Source: Afipia sp. GAS231
Lineage (GTDB): Bacteria > Pseudomonadota > Alphaproteobacteria > Rhizobiales > Xanthobacteraceae
Reading direction: 5' to 3'
Assembly (NCBI RefSeq): GCF_900103365.1
Contig: NZ_LT629703.1
Span: 1,798,001-1,862,000 of the forward strand
Length of the DNA stretch: 64,000 bases
The notes under the pieces: model-generated
What the model saw: only the letters and a program-made list of their open reading frames with translations
What the model was told of the DNA's origin: nothing
The model's database searches: none
Position numbers and translations under genes: made by a program
In this document: piece by piece, positions 35,079-42,885 of the stretch
How the letters are laid out: every line of letters begins with the position of its first letter
Numbering within the stretch: the first letter of the stretch is position 1

Positions 35079-36569
35079 TCAGCTCTCGGCAACGGGCCGG
35101 CGCACCGGCCGACCGGGCCTTGCCGCCAGATCCAGTACGCCATCCGTGATCAGCGGCTGGCCGCTGACCACGAGGTGACGCACGCCCTCGGACGGACGAT
35201 TCATCGCCGAGAACGTCGCCCGGTCGGTGAGTGTGTCGAAATCGAACACCACGATGTCTGCATCCGCGCCCGGCTGCAGCCTGCCCTTGGCACGCATCGC
35301 GGGCGTACTGGGGCTAAGAATCTCCGCCGGGATCAGCGCGCACTTGCGGATGCCTTCCATGAGCGATACCGCCCGGCGCTCACGCACCCATTCGCGAATG
35401 AAGCGCGTGAAGCAACCCGCCGAACGCGGATGCGACGTCGCGTCGTCGGGCAGCGGCCAGGCGTCGCCTTTGTAAACGCTGCCGTCCGACAGCGTCCAGG
35501 GCATGGCATCGGAGGCGATCGCGCCGCCCGGATACAGCACCGACATATCCAGCAGGTTACGATGGTGCGAATTGTTCTCGGTATCCAGGATATGCCACAA
35601 CACCAACGTGGAGGGTTCGGCGGCCTGGGCCGCAAGCAATTCCGCCCGGTCGCGGAAACGCCGCCCGTCGGTCACCCGCTGCACCGAATCGTAGCCCAGG
35701 CCATTGCGCGCCTCGAATTCGGGATCGCTGAAGAACGCCGCCGCCAGCACCGTCGAACCGGTGCCGTAGGGATAGGCTTCGAGTGTGATCGGAAGCCCCT
35801 GCGCCTGCGCCTTGGCCACCAGCGCAACACAGCGCTCCACGTCGGTCTTGCTGGAAGAGTTGAAATGGCAGATGTGCATGTGCGCGCCGGTGGCGCCGGC
35901 ATAGCCGATCAGGCGGATATAGGCCTCGGCGGCGCTCTCCGGGTCGATGCGGGACATGTAGGCGACGTGGGTGAAGGTCGGCACAGCATGCGTCGTCGCC
36001 AGTTGACACACCGCGGTCAGCTCCTGCACGCCGGCACCTGGGGCATAGGCGTTGAGGATGCCGATGCCGATGCCACCCTCGTTCAACCCGCCTGCAAGGC
36101 GGTCGAGGATGCCCGCCACTTCGGTTTCGCTGGCCACGTTATCGATCCAGCGGCGATCGCGCATGGCATTGCCGAACGCCTCGAGCGAGCTTTCGGTGTT
36201 GGAGCCGGTCATCGCGCCGATGCGCGCGAACGCCCAGTTGGTGGCGGCACCATAGTTCAACACGCGTCCCCGCGTGGCCTGGCGCCGATACCAGGACGCG
36301 ACCGGCAAGACTCCGGCCTCGAGGTCGAGCGTCGTCGTTACCCCATCGAACGCCTGCATGCGGTCGGCCGGTATCGACTGGCCGTGCGCGTGCAAGTCGA
36401 TGAAGCCGGGAGCGACGACCAGTCCGGTCGCGTCGATCGACCGCTCGGCGCTGCCAAGCCCGGTCCCGACGGCGGCGATCCGGCCGTCCAGCACCGCCAC
36501 ATCGCCGACGGCGTCCATCCCGCTGGCCGGATCTACCACCCGGCCACCCGTGATTACCAAGCCAGCCAT
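35079..36569 (-). CDS. Amidohydrolase, N-acyl-D-amino-acid deacylase type
   Basis: ATG 36569 gives 496 residues starting LVITGGRVVDPASGM, the beta-sandwich of amidohydrolases. The metal-binding HxH is His60 and His62 in FIDLHAHGQ, and the later MHICHFNSSSKTD has further histidines. The C-terminal part closes the sandwich with GADADIVVFD. These enzymes hydrolyse N-acyl-D-amino acids or cyclic amides using one or two zinc ions; annotations such as D-glutamate deacylase occur for similar proteins. It is co-transcribed with a COG0523 GTPase. Its substrate remains unknown. Confidence 0.88.
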   Translation of the reverse strand: MAGLVITGGRVVDPASGMDAVGDVAVLDGRIAAVGTGLGSAERSIDATGLVVAPGFIDLHAHGQSIPADRMQAFDGVTTTLDLEAGVLPVASWYRRQATRGRVLNYGAATNWAFARIGAMTGSNTESSLEAFGNAMRDRRWIDNVASETEVAGILDRLAGGLNEGGIGIGILNAYAPGAGVQELTAVCQLATTHAVPTFTHVAYMSRIDPESAAEAYIRLIGYAGATGAHMHICHFNSSSKTDVERCVALVAKAQAQGLPITLEAYPYGTGSTVLAAAFFSDPEFEARNGLGYDSVQRVTDGRRFRDRAELLAAQAAEPSTLVLWHILDTENNSHHRNLLDMSVLYPGGAIASDAMPWTLSDGSVYKGDAWPLPDDATSHPRSAGCFTRFIREWVRERRAVSLMEGIRKCALIPAEILSPSTPAMRAKGRLQPGADADIVVFDFDTLTDRATFSAMNRPSEGVRHLVVSGQPLITDGVLDLAARPGRPVRRPVAES

Positions 36570-36695
36570 CTCGTCACTCCCGCATGCTGAAAGCCGGCGC
36601 TTCCAAAGCCGGGACCGGCTCTGGCCGTGCACGGGCCGTCGCGACACTCATAGATACAGATTTTCGGACCGGCAACTACTGCCTCTGGGCGCATG

Positions 36696-37724
36696 TCAGC
36701 TGGCGATCAAACGCCGCCAGCATCCGGTACGCTCCAGCACCGGATGCAGCGCCGATTTGGCCTCCGCATCGAGGCCGGCGAACTTGTCGCGAAGCTGCTG
36801 CAGGCATTTTACCTGATACTTGAACGGCGCCAGCGCATAAGTCAGGCCCCAGACATTGATCTCCAGCCGTTCAACGCCCTCTCGAAAAGCCTCGGCGTTG
36901 GCGGCGAGAAACGGCAGATAAAGTTCGCCGGCAATTTTCAACAACGCTTCGGCCATGCCACCGAGCGCCTGCTCGCGCGGATACCATTCGCCTTCGACGC
37001 CGGAGGCATCGTCGAGCCGCCGCACCCAGTGATCGGTGAACGGCGCGTTGGCGCGCATGATACGCATCGGCGTCGGATCGGTCGCCATCTCGCTGAGCTG
37101 CCCGAACCAGGCGAAGTCGGCGAGCGACGGCCGGCTGCCGAACAGGTAATTGTTCATGCCGATATGCGGCTCGAATGCGGCAAGCGTCCTGAGATAGCTC
37201 GCTTCCAGCAGCGGCCTGTTCTCGGCTGTTGCCCCCAGGATGACCATGCGCGAAATCTGGCGCTGGCGGAACTGCTCGATCTCCTCGGCGCTGCCGGTCG
37301 CAGCCTCCGACACCGACCACTCCTCGCCGGCCCAGCGCGAGACATAGGCCTGATCCTCCGGATCCCACCAGCGATACAGGAACAGCGGCTTGACCGCCCA
37401 TTCGTCGGCGAGATCTTCCAAGAGATCGCAGACAAAGGCGACCGCCTTGTCTTGGGGGATGACAGACCGTTCGCGGTGACGACTTTCCAGGTCATACGCC
37501 AGCGCGGTGGTCTCGCCGCGAAACGTGCCATCGGGATATTGCAGCACCGGAATCAGATTCGGGCGCAGATGCTCGGTCGCCTTCCGCAGCGCCTTGGTCA
37601 TGATGACCCAGTCGAACGGAATTCTGCGGTAGCGCAACAGCGCCCGCAGCTTCAGCGCATAAGGCGATGCGGTCGAGCCGATCAGCCGGTAGCGAGCTTC
37701 GGACCTGGTATTCTCGGCACTCAC
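36696..37724 (-). CDS. Glutathione S-transferase family protein
   Basis: This 342-residue protein starts at GTG 37724, overlapping the LysR stop by four bases. The N-terminal thioredoxin-like domain reads YRLIGSTASPYALKLRALL near residues 12-30 with LIPVLQYPDG and GETTALAYDLE, the glutathione-binding pattern. A long helical C-terminal domain contains YLFGSRPSLADFAWFGQL. At 342 residues it is longer than usual GSTs (200-240). Being co-transcribed with a LysR gene suggests induction by a small molecule. The substrate is unknown. Confidence 0.85.
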   Translation of the reverse strand: MSAENTRSEARYRLIGSTASPYALKLRALLRYRRIPFDWVIMTKALRKATEHLRPNLIPVLQYPDGTFRGETTALAYDLESRHRERSVIPQDKAVAFVCDLLEDLADEWAVKPLFLYRWWDPEDQAYVSRWAGEEWSVSEAATGSAEEIEQFRQRQISRMVILGATAENRPLLEASYLRTLAAFEPHIGMNNYLFGSRPSLADFAWFGQLSEMATDPTPMRIMRANAPFTDHWVRRLDDASGVEGEWYPREQALGGMAEALLKIAGELYLPFLAANAEAFREGVERLEINVWGLTYALAPFKYQVKCLQQLRDKFAGLDAEAKSALHPVLERTGCWRRLIAS

Positions 37725-38620
37725 TTGATCATCTCACTGCAGAAATCGATGAAGGCGCGCACCTTGGCCGGCACGTGATGGCGGGACGGGTGAAATACAT
37801 AGAGCGGAAAGGTCTCATCCGGCCAGTCCGGAAATAGCTCGACCAGCCGGCCGCGGTAAAGATAATCCATCGCGCCGAACTCCATCACTTGTGCAATGCC
37901 CGCGCCGGAAACACAGGCTTCCAGCATGGTGCCGACATCGGTCATGACGAAGGGGCCGTTGACGTCGACCTTGATGATTTTCCGCTTGCGGTGAAACTCC
38001 CAGGGAAATGGTCGCCCGGTCAGGGGATCGCGGAACTGGATGCAGGCGTGGTCGACGAGATCGGCCGGCTCTTTCGGCGTGCCATGGCGCTTGAGATAGC
38101 CGGGCGAAGCGACCGTCAGGATGCGGGTTTTCAACAACAGGCGCGCCACCGGCGACACACCGGGCGGCGGCCCGAAGCGGAGCGCGAGATCGACACCTTC
38201 GGCGACGAGATCGCCGATCCCGTCGCGTGTCAGCAATTCGAGCTCGAGTTCCGGATAACGCTTTGACAATTCGGCCAGCCGCGGCGCCAGCATCAGCCGC
38301 GCAAAGAATGGATCGACATTGATCCTGAGCCGGCCACGCACCACGGCAGCAGATCCGGAAGCGGCGCCCGCCGCATCATCGATGCCTTCGAGCAACGGCC
38401 CGACCTCACGATAGAAGCGCGCGCCGGCGTCGGTCAGCTTCAGGGATCGCGTGGTGCGGTCGAACAGGCGGATGCCAAGCCGCGCTTCCAGCCGGGCGAT
38501 GGCGCGGCTGACCCCCGACGCGGACAGGCCCAAGGCCTCGGCCGCGCGGACGAAACTGCCACCCTCCACCGCTGCCGCCAGCACGCCCACGCCCGCCAGT
38601 AATCGCCCGTCGAATGCCAT
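37721..38620 (-). CDS. LysR-family transcriptional regulator
   Basis: The 299-residue protein has the LysR head GVLAAAVEGGSFVRAAEALG and ASGVSRAIARLEARLGIRLF and an effector domain of the type seen in redox or quinone-responsive CrgA-like regulators. The GST gene overlaps its end by four bases, and an NmrA-like gene is divergent 110 bp away. It probably controls both. The gap holds a candidate operator at 38642-38658. Confidence 0.9.
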   Translation of the reverse strand: MAFDGRLLAGVGVLAAAVEGGSFVRAAEALGLSASGVSRAIARLEARLGIRLFDRTTRSLKLTDAGARFYREVGPLLEGIDDAAGAASGSAAVVRGRLRINVDPFFARLMLAPRLAELSKRYPELELELLTRDGIGDLVAEGVDLALRFGPPPGVSPVARLLLKTRILTVASPGYLKRHGTPKEPADLVDHACIQFRDPLTGRPFPWEFHRKRKIIKVDVNGPFVMTDVGTMLEACVSGAGIAQVMEFGAMDYLYRGRLVELFPDWPDETFPLYVFHPSRHHVPAKVRAFIDFCSEMIK

Positions 38621-38641
38621 CGGACCTACTCGTGATTTTTA

Positions 38642-38658
38642 GTCATCAATGATGTGAC
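38642..38658. promoter_or_regulatory. Candidate LysR operator
   Basis: GTCA-N9-TGAC is a perfect inverted pair, overlapping a second one, CATC-AAT-GATG. It lies in the divergent promoter gap between the LysR and NmrA-like genes. Evidence is symmetry and position only. Confidence 0.4.
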
Positions 38659-38730
38659 AGAAGCGCGCTTCAGTCAAATATGGCGCGGGGCTATACCGCG
38701 GGCGATCCCAACGCCAGGCTGGAGAGCGCG

Positions 38731-39594
38731 ATGTATGCCGTCACAGGAATAACCGGTCAGGTCGGAAGCGCGGTCGCGAATAGCCTGCTCGAACTGGACC
38801 AAAAGGTTCGTGCGATGGTCCGCAATCCAGACCGTGCCGGCGACTGGGCGGCCAAGGGCTGCGAACTCGCGCAGGCGGATTTCGCGGACAGCGCGGCGCT
38901 GGTGCGCGCCTTTACCGGTGTCGACGGCGTCTTCATCCTGATCCCGCCGATGTTCGATCCGTCGCCGGGCTTTCCCGAAGTGCGCGCGATTATCGGCACA
39001 TTACGGACGGCACTTGAAACAGCGCGGCCGCCGAAGATCGTGTGTCTGTCGACGATCGGTGCGCAGGCGACCGAGCCGAACTTGCTGAACCAATTGGGCC
39101 TCGTCGAACAAGGCCTCTCGACGCTGCCTTTCCCAATCGCGTTCCTTCGCGCGGCCTGGTTCATGGAGAATTCACGGTGGGATGTCGCGTCAGCCCGCGC
39201 CGGTACGATGCCGAGCTTTCTGCGGCCCGTCGAGAAGGCCGTGCCGATGATCGCCACGGCCGATATCGGAAGGCTGGCCGCAAAACTGCTGCAGGAGGAC
39301 TGGACCGGCCGCCGCATCGTGGAACTGGAAAGCCGCCACCGCGTCACGCCGATCGAGATGGCGGCGGCGTTCACCAGAATTCTCGGCCGCGACGTCCGCA
39401 CCGAAGTCGTCGCGCGTGAAACCTGGCACGACCTGTTCGCCGCTCAAGGCATGAAGAACCCGACGCCGCGAATTCAAATGCTCGACGGGTTCAATGAAGG
39501 CTGGATCGCGTTCGAGCGAGACGGCACGGAATACGTTCTTGGCGAGACGCTGTTCGAGACCGTGGCGGCGGAATTGGTCCGGCGCGCGGGGTGA
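38731..39594 (+). CDS. NmrA-like NAD(P)-binding protein
   Basis: ATG 38731 after GGAGAG gives 287 residues. The Rossmann start is MYAVTGITGQVGSAVANSLL with the TGxTGxxG pattern, and the next strands read VRAMVRNPDRAGDW. The catalytic Tyr-xxx-Lys of typical SDRs is not evident, as in atypical NmrA/QorB-like proteins that reduce quinones or act as redox sensors. Its divergent LysR-GST neighbours support a role in detoxifying electrophiles or quinones. Confidence 0.85.
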   Translation: MYAVTGITGQVGSAVANSLLELDQKVRAMVRNPDRAGDWAAKGCELAQADFADSAALVRAFTGVDGVFILIPPMFDPSPGFPEVRAIIGTLRTALETARPPKIVCLSTIGAQATEPNLLNQLGLVEQGLSTLPFPIAFLRAAWFMENSRWDVASARAGTMPSFLRPVEKAVPMIATADIGRLAAKLLQEDWTGRRIVELESRHRVTPIEMAAAFTRILGRDVRTEVVARETWHDLFAAQGMKNPTPRIQMLDGFNEGWIAFERDGTEYVLGETLFETVAAELVRRAG

Positions 39595-39751
39595 CGGCGC
39601 TCTGGGTGAAACCGGCGCATTCGGATTTCACCCGCCAGACCTGCAATAACGCCTGCTTGGCTCGCCTTGCGGCGCAGTGATTTTTGCCTGTATTCTTCCC
39701 GAAAATGAGGGCCCTCGCCGGCCCGATAGCCGTTGTCACCGGAGAAGCGCC

Positions 39752-40546
39752 ATGAATCCTCCCGTCAGCTCACCTGCCATCAAGGTCGTCAAATCGGTGC
39801 GCGAACAGGTCAGCGCCGAGGAGTGGCAGGCGCGGGTCGATCTGGCGGCCTGCTACCGCCTCACCTCGATCTACGGCATGACCGAGATGGTTGCCAACCA
39901 CATCTCCTGCCGGGTGCCGGGAACGACCGATCAGTTCCTGATCAACCCCTATGGCATGCTGTATGAGGAAATCGACGCCTCCTGCCTGATCAAGGTCGAT
40001 GTCGAGGGCAACACCCTGCTCAATGAATCCGACTACAACGTCAACGTCGCCGGCTTCGTGATTCACAGCGCCATCCACATGGCCAAGCACGATATGGATT
40101 GCGTGGCGCATACGCATACGCCGGCCGGCATGGCGGTCTCGGCGATGGAATGCGGGCTGTTGCCGCTGGCGCAGACCTCGATGCGGTTTCTCCACATCGG
40201 CTATCACGACTTTGAAGGCATCGCCGACGATGTCGACGAGCGGGCGCGGCTGGTGCGCGACCTCGGCGACCACGAGGCGATGATCCTGCGCAATCACGGA
40301 CTGCTCGTCGTCGGCCGCACGGTGCCGGCGGCCTTCAACGTACTGTTCCGTCTCGAGCGCGCCTGCCAGGTACAGATCATGGCGTTGTCCTGCAACACCA
40401 AGCTGACCTATCCGTCAAAGGAAATCCTGGAAGAAACCTACGACAAGATGCGACCGCGGGTCGACCGCCCGGCCCGCAACGGCGACCTCGCCTGGCCGGC
40501 GCTGCTGCGCAAGCTCGACCGCACCGATCCGTCGTACCGGAATTGA
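39752..40546 (+). CDS. Class II aldolase/adducin family protein
   Basis: ATG 39752 after GGAGAA gives 264 residues. The class II aldolase pattern is present: LTSIYGMTEMVANHISCRVP near residues 43-62, the zinc-binding HTHTPAG, and RNHGLLVVGRTVPAAF. Bacterial members act as sugar-phosphate aldolases or epimerases, and related decarboxylases also occur. The gene is alone on the plus strand, 158 bp after the NmrA-like gene. The chemical role is not clear. Confidence 0.88.
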   Translation: MNPPVSSPAIKVVKSVREQVSAEEWQARVDLAACYRLTSIYGMTEMVANHISCRVPGTTDQFLINPYGMLYEEIDASCLIKVDVEGNTLLNESDYNVNVAGFVIHSAIHMAKHDMDCVAHTHTPAGMAVSAMECGLLPLAQTSMRFLHIGYHDFEGIADDVDERARLVRDLGDHEAMILRNHGLLVVGRTVPAAFNVLFRLERACQVQIMALSCNTKLTYPSKEILEETYDKMRPRVDRPARNGDLAWPALLRKLDRTDPSYRN

Positions 40547-40677
40547 AGTTCCGCCCGTGCTTGGCTTGCCTGGGCTCCGCACGAAGTTTGGGCGGGCTCT
40601 GCCTGTAATTTGATCGCACACACCGTCGCCAAATCGCCGATGCTTAAGCGCCGGCGTAGCGACAGGTGCGTCCCCCG

Positions 40678-41616
40678 ATGAAGACGTTTATTCGCGTGGT
40701 TGAACTGTGGGTGCCCGATCGCACCCGCACCCGGCTGGAATTCGGCGGCTGCCTCGCTAGCGAGGAATACTCGGAATTCAAGGCGCTCAGCGAAAACGCG
40801 CTGTTCGCCTATGACGAGGGGCTGCCAGGCAAGGCATGGGCCAGCGGCCATCCGGTGATCCTGACGAAATTCGCCAACTCCTATTTCAAGCGCACCGACG
40901 AAGCGGTCGAGGCCGGACTGACCTGCGGCGTCGCGCTGCCGGTATTTGCCGGCGAATTCCTGATGGCGGTGATGGTGCTGTTTTGCGGCGACGACGAAAA
41001 GCACGTCGGCGCCATCGAGCTTTGGCACAACGATCTCGAGAAATCGCACGAGATGGGGCTGGTCGACGGTTATTACGGCACGGCCGACATGTTCGAGTTC
41101 AACTCCCGCCACACCAAATTCCCGCGCGGCTTCGGCCTGCCCGGCCGCACCTGGAAGGCCGGCATGCCCTTGATCATCAAGGACCTGCACAACGCCAAGG
41201 GATTTCTGCGCTGGGAGGAAGCTAGCGAAATCGGCATCAATTGCGGCGTCGGCATTCCCTATGGGATCGGCGATCAGACCTGGGTGATGACGTTCCTGTC
41301 GGCGCAGGCGACTCCGATTGCAAAGCGCTTTGAAATCTGGGTGCCGGATGCGTCGCGAACCGTGCTGACGTTTCAGTCCGGCGATTGCAGCAAGGACGCC
41401 GATCTGGCGACGCTCTATGCGTCAAAGACCATCCGCAAAGGCGAAGGCAGCATCGGCGGCGCCTGGGCCACCGGGATGCCAGCCATCAACGAGCACCTGA
41501 GGGCCGATGAATGCATCGCTTCGCAACTCGCGCGCGCGGCCGGCATGAACCAGATCGTGGTGCTGCCTGTGATCGAGAACGCCCTGCTCAAGGCCGTGCT
41601 GGCGTGGTACCTTTAA
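40678..41616 (+). CDS. Protein of three repeated GAF-like modules
   Basis: I prefer ATG 40678 (312 residues) to GTG 40666 because AGGTG lies at suitable distance. The chain is built of three similar modules of about 100 residues. Each opens with a strand such as VELWVPD, IELWHND or FEIWVPD. Each contains LPGKAWASGHPVI, LPGRTWKAGMPLI or IGGAWATGMPAI, and each ends with a GVALP, GVGIP or VVLP strand. The pattern recalls GAF domains of phytochrome-like sensors but no output domain (kinase, cyclase, DNA-binding) is attached. It may bind a small molecule as a stand-alone sensor. It converges with the GMC dehydrogenase operon. Confidence 0.75.
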   Translation: MKTFIRVVELWVPDRTRTRLEFGGCLASEEYSEFKALSENALFAYDEGLPGKAWASGHPVILTKFANSYFKRTDEAVEAGLTCGVALPVFAGEFLMAVMVLFCGDDEKHVGAIELWHNDLEKSHEMGLVDGYYGTADMFEFNSRHTKFPRGFGLPGRTWKAGMPLIIKDLHNAKGFLRWEEASEIGINCGVGIPYGIGDQTWVMTFLSAQATPIAKRFEIWVPDASRTVLTFQSGDCSKDADLATLYASKTIRKGEGSIGGAWATGMPAINEHLRADECIASQLARAAGMNQIVVLPVIENALLKAVLAWYL

Positions 41617-41617
41617 C

Positions 41618-41658
41618 GCGTTTTCGAGCGAAGTGGATCCCGGTTCGCTCGAAAACGC
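41618..41658. repeat. Palindromic intergenic repeat, family A, copy 3 (perfect hairpin)
   Basis: GCGTTTTCGAGCGAA and TTCGCTCGAAAACGC are perfect 15-base arms around an 11-base loop. The element starts two bases after the stop of the GAF-like gene and ends six bases before the stop of the convergent cytochrome gene, so it can act as a two-way 3' hairpin. Confidence 0.85.
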
Positions 41659-41664
41659 TATAAC

Positions 41665-42885
41665 TCAGTTCAGACGCCCGCGCAGCGTCTTCACCATATC
41701 CGCGTCGACCCGCGCCGCCGCATTGCCCCAGCTATTGCGAATGTAAGTGACGACGGCCGCGATCTGGCTGTCGTTGAGCCGGAAACCGAGCGACGGCATC
41801 GCCGGCGCCGTCGGCCGCGCCTCGGTGCCGGTCGCCCGCGCACCGGTCAGGATGATGTGGACCAGCGAGGAGGCATCGTCCTGCTTGACGGCGGCATTGC
41901 CAGCCAGACGCGGAAACAATCGCTCGACGCCGGCGCCGTTGGGCGCGTGGCAGGCCGAACAGGTATCGGTGAAGATGGCCTGGCCGACCACCATTTGCGG
42001 ATCGCTGGCCGGCAGCGGCGCCGGTGTCAGCGAGCCGGCAGCGCCACGTTCCTTCAGATAAACCGCGATCGCCTTCAAATCGGCATCCGGCATCTTCGAC
42101 GTCGAATTCTCGATGACGTCCTTCATCGGTCCGCTGGCCAAACTGGTGCGGCTCTGGCCGTTCTTGAGATATTGCACGATGTCGTCAACCGACCAGTGGC
42201 CGAGGCCGGCCTGCGGATCGTTGGTGATGTTGGGCGCGATCCAGTTGTCGATCGGATTGCCCTTCAGGTACTGATCGGCCTTGTTGGCGCCGAACACATT
42301 GAGCGGGGTATGGCAGGCGCCGCAATGGCCGAGACCTTCGACCAGATAGCCGCCGCGGTTGAACTCCTCGGAGCGCTCGGAGTCGGGAGCGAGATAACCC
42401 GGCGTGAAATACAGCGCGTTCCAGCCCCACATCGAGGTTCTGATATTAAAGGGAAACGGCAGCGTCCGGCGATTGACGGCGTTCGACACCGGCGCCAGGG
42501 TCCGCAGATAATCATAGATCGCATCGACGTCCTGCCGCGTCACCTTGGTGTAATACGGATACGGAAATGCAGGATAGAGATAGACCCCGTCCGGCCGCCT
42601 GCCCTCATGCATCGCACGCGCGAAATTGTCCTTTGACCAGCGGCCTATGCCGGTCGCATCGTCGGGCGTCAGGTTCGGCGTCATGATCGCGCCGAACGGC
42701 GTTTGCAGCGCCAAGCCGCCGGCAAATGGCTGGCCGCCGGGCGCGGTGTGACAGGCGATGCAATCGCCGGCCGTGGCCAACGCCTTGCCACGATTGAAGT
42801 CGATATAATTGTCCTGCTCCGCCAGCGCCGGACCGGCCGCGATCAAGACGGCGAGCGCGATAAGACTTCTCATCACGCGCCTCAT
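41665..42885 (-). CDS. Tri-haem cytochrome c subunit of a membrane-bound GMC dehydrogenase
   Basis: The 406-residue protein has a signal peptide ending ALA-EQ and three haem sites: CIACH at residues 42-46, CGACH near 190 and CSACH near 317. This is the architecture of the cytochrome subunits of gluconate, sorbitol and alcohol dehydrogenases. It passes electrons from the flavoprotein subunit to ubiquinone or a terminal oxidase at the outer face of the inner membrane. Its ATG overlaps the GMC gene stop by four bases. Confidence 0.92.
   Translation of the reverse strand: MRRVMRSLIALAVLIAAGPALAEQDNYIDFNRGKALATAGDCIACHTAPGGQPFAGGLALQTPFGAIMTPNLTPDDATGIGRWSKDNFARAMHEGRRPDGVYLYPAFPYPYYTKVTRQDVDAIYDYLRTLAPVSNAVNRRTLPFPFNIRTSMWGWNALYFTPGYLAPDSERSEEFNRGGYLVEGLGHCGACHTPLNVFGANKADQYLKGNPIDNWIAPNITNDPQAGLGHWSVDDIVQYLKNGQSRTSLASGPMKDVIENSTSKMPDADLKAIAVYLKERGAAGSLTPAPLPASDPQMVVGQAIFTDTCSACHAPNGAGVERLFPRLAGNAAVKQDDASSLVHIILTGARATGTEARPTAPAMPSLGFRLNDSQIAAVVTYIRNSWGNAAARVDADMVKTLRGRLN

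Noticed and set aside
40551..40596. CCGCCC ... GGGCGG hairpin after the class II aldolase gene as terminator
   Set aside because: The stem is short and interrupted and no T-run follows.
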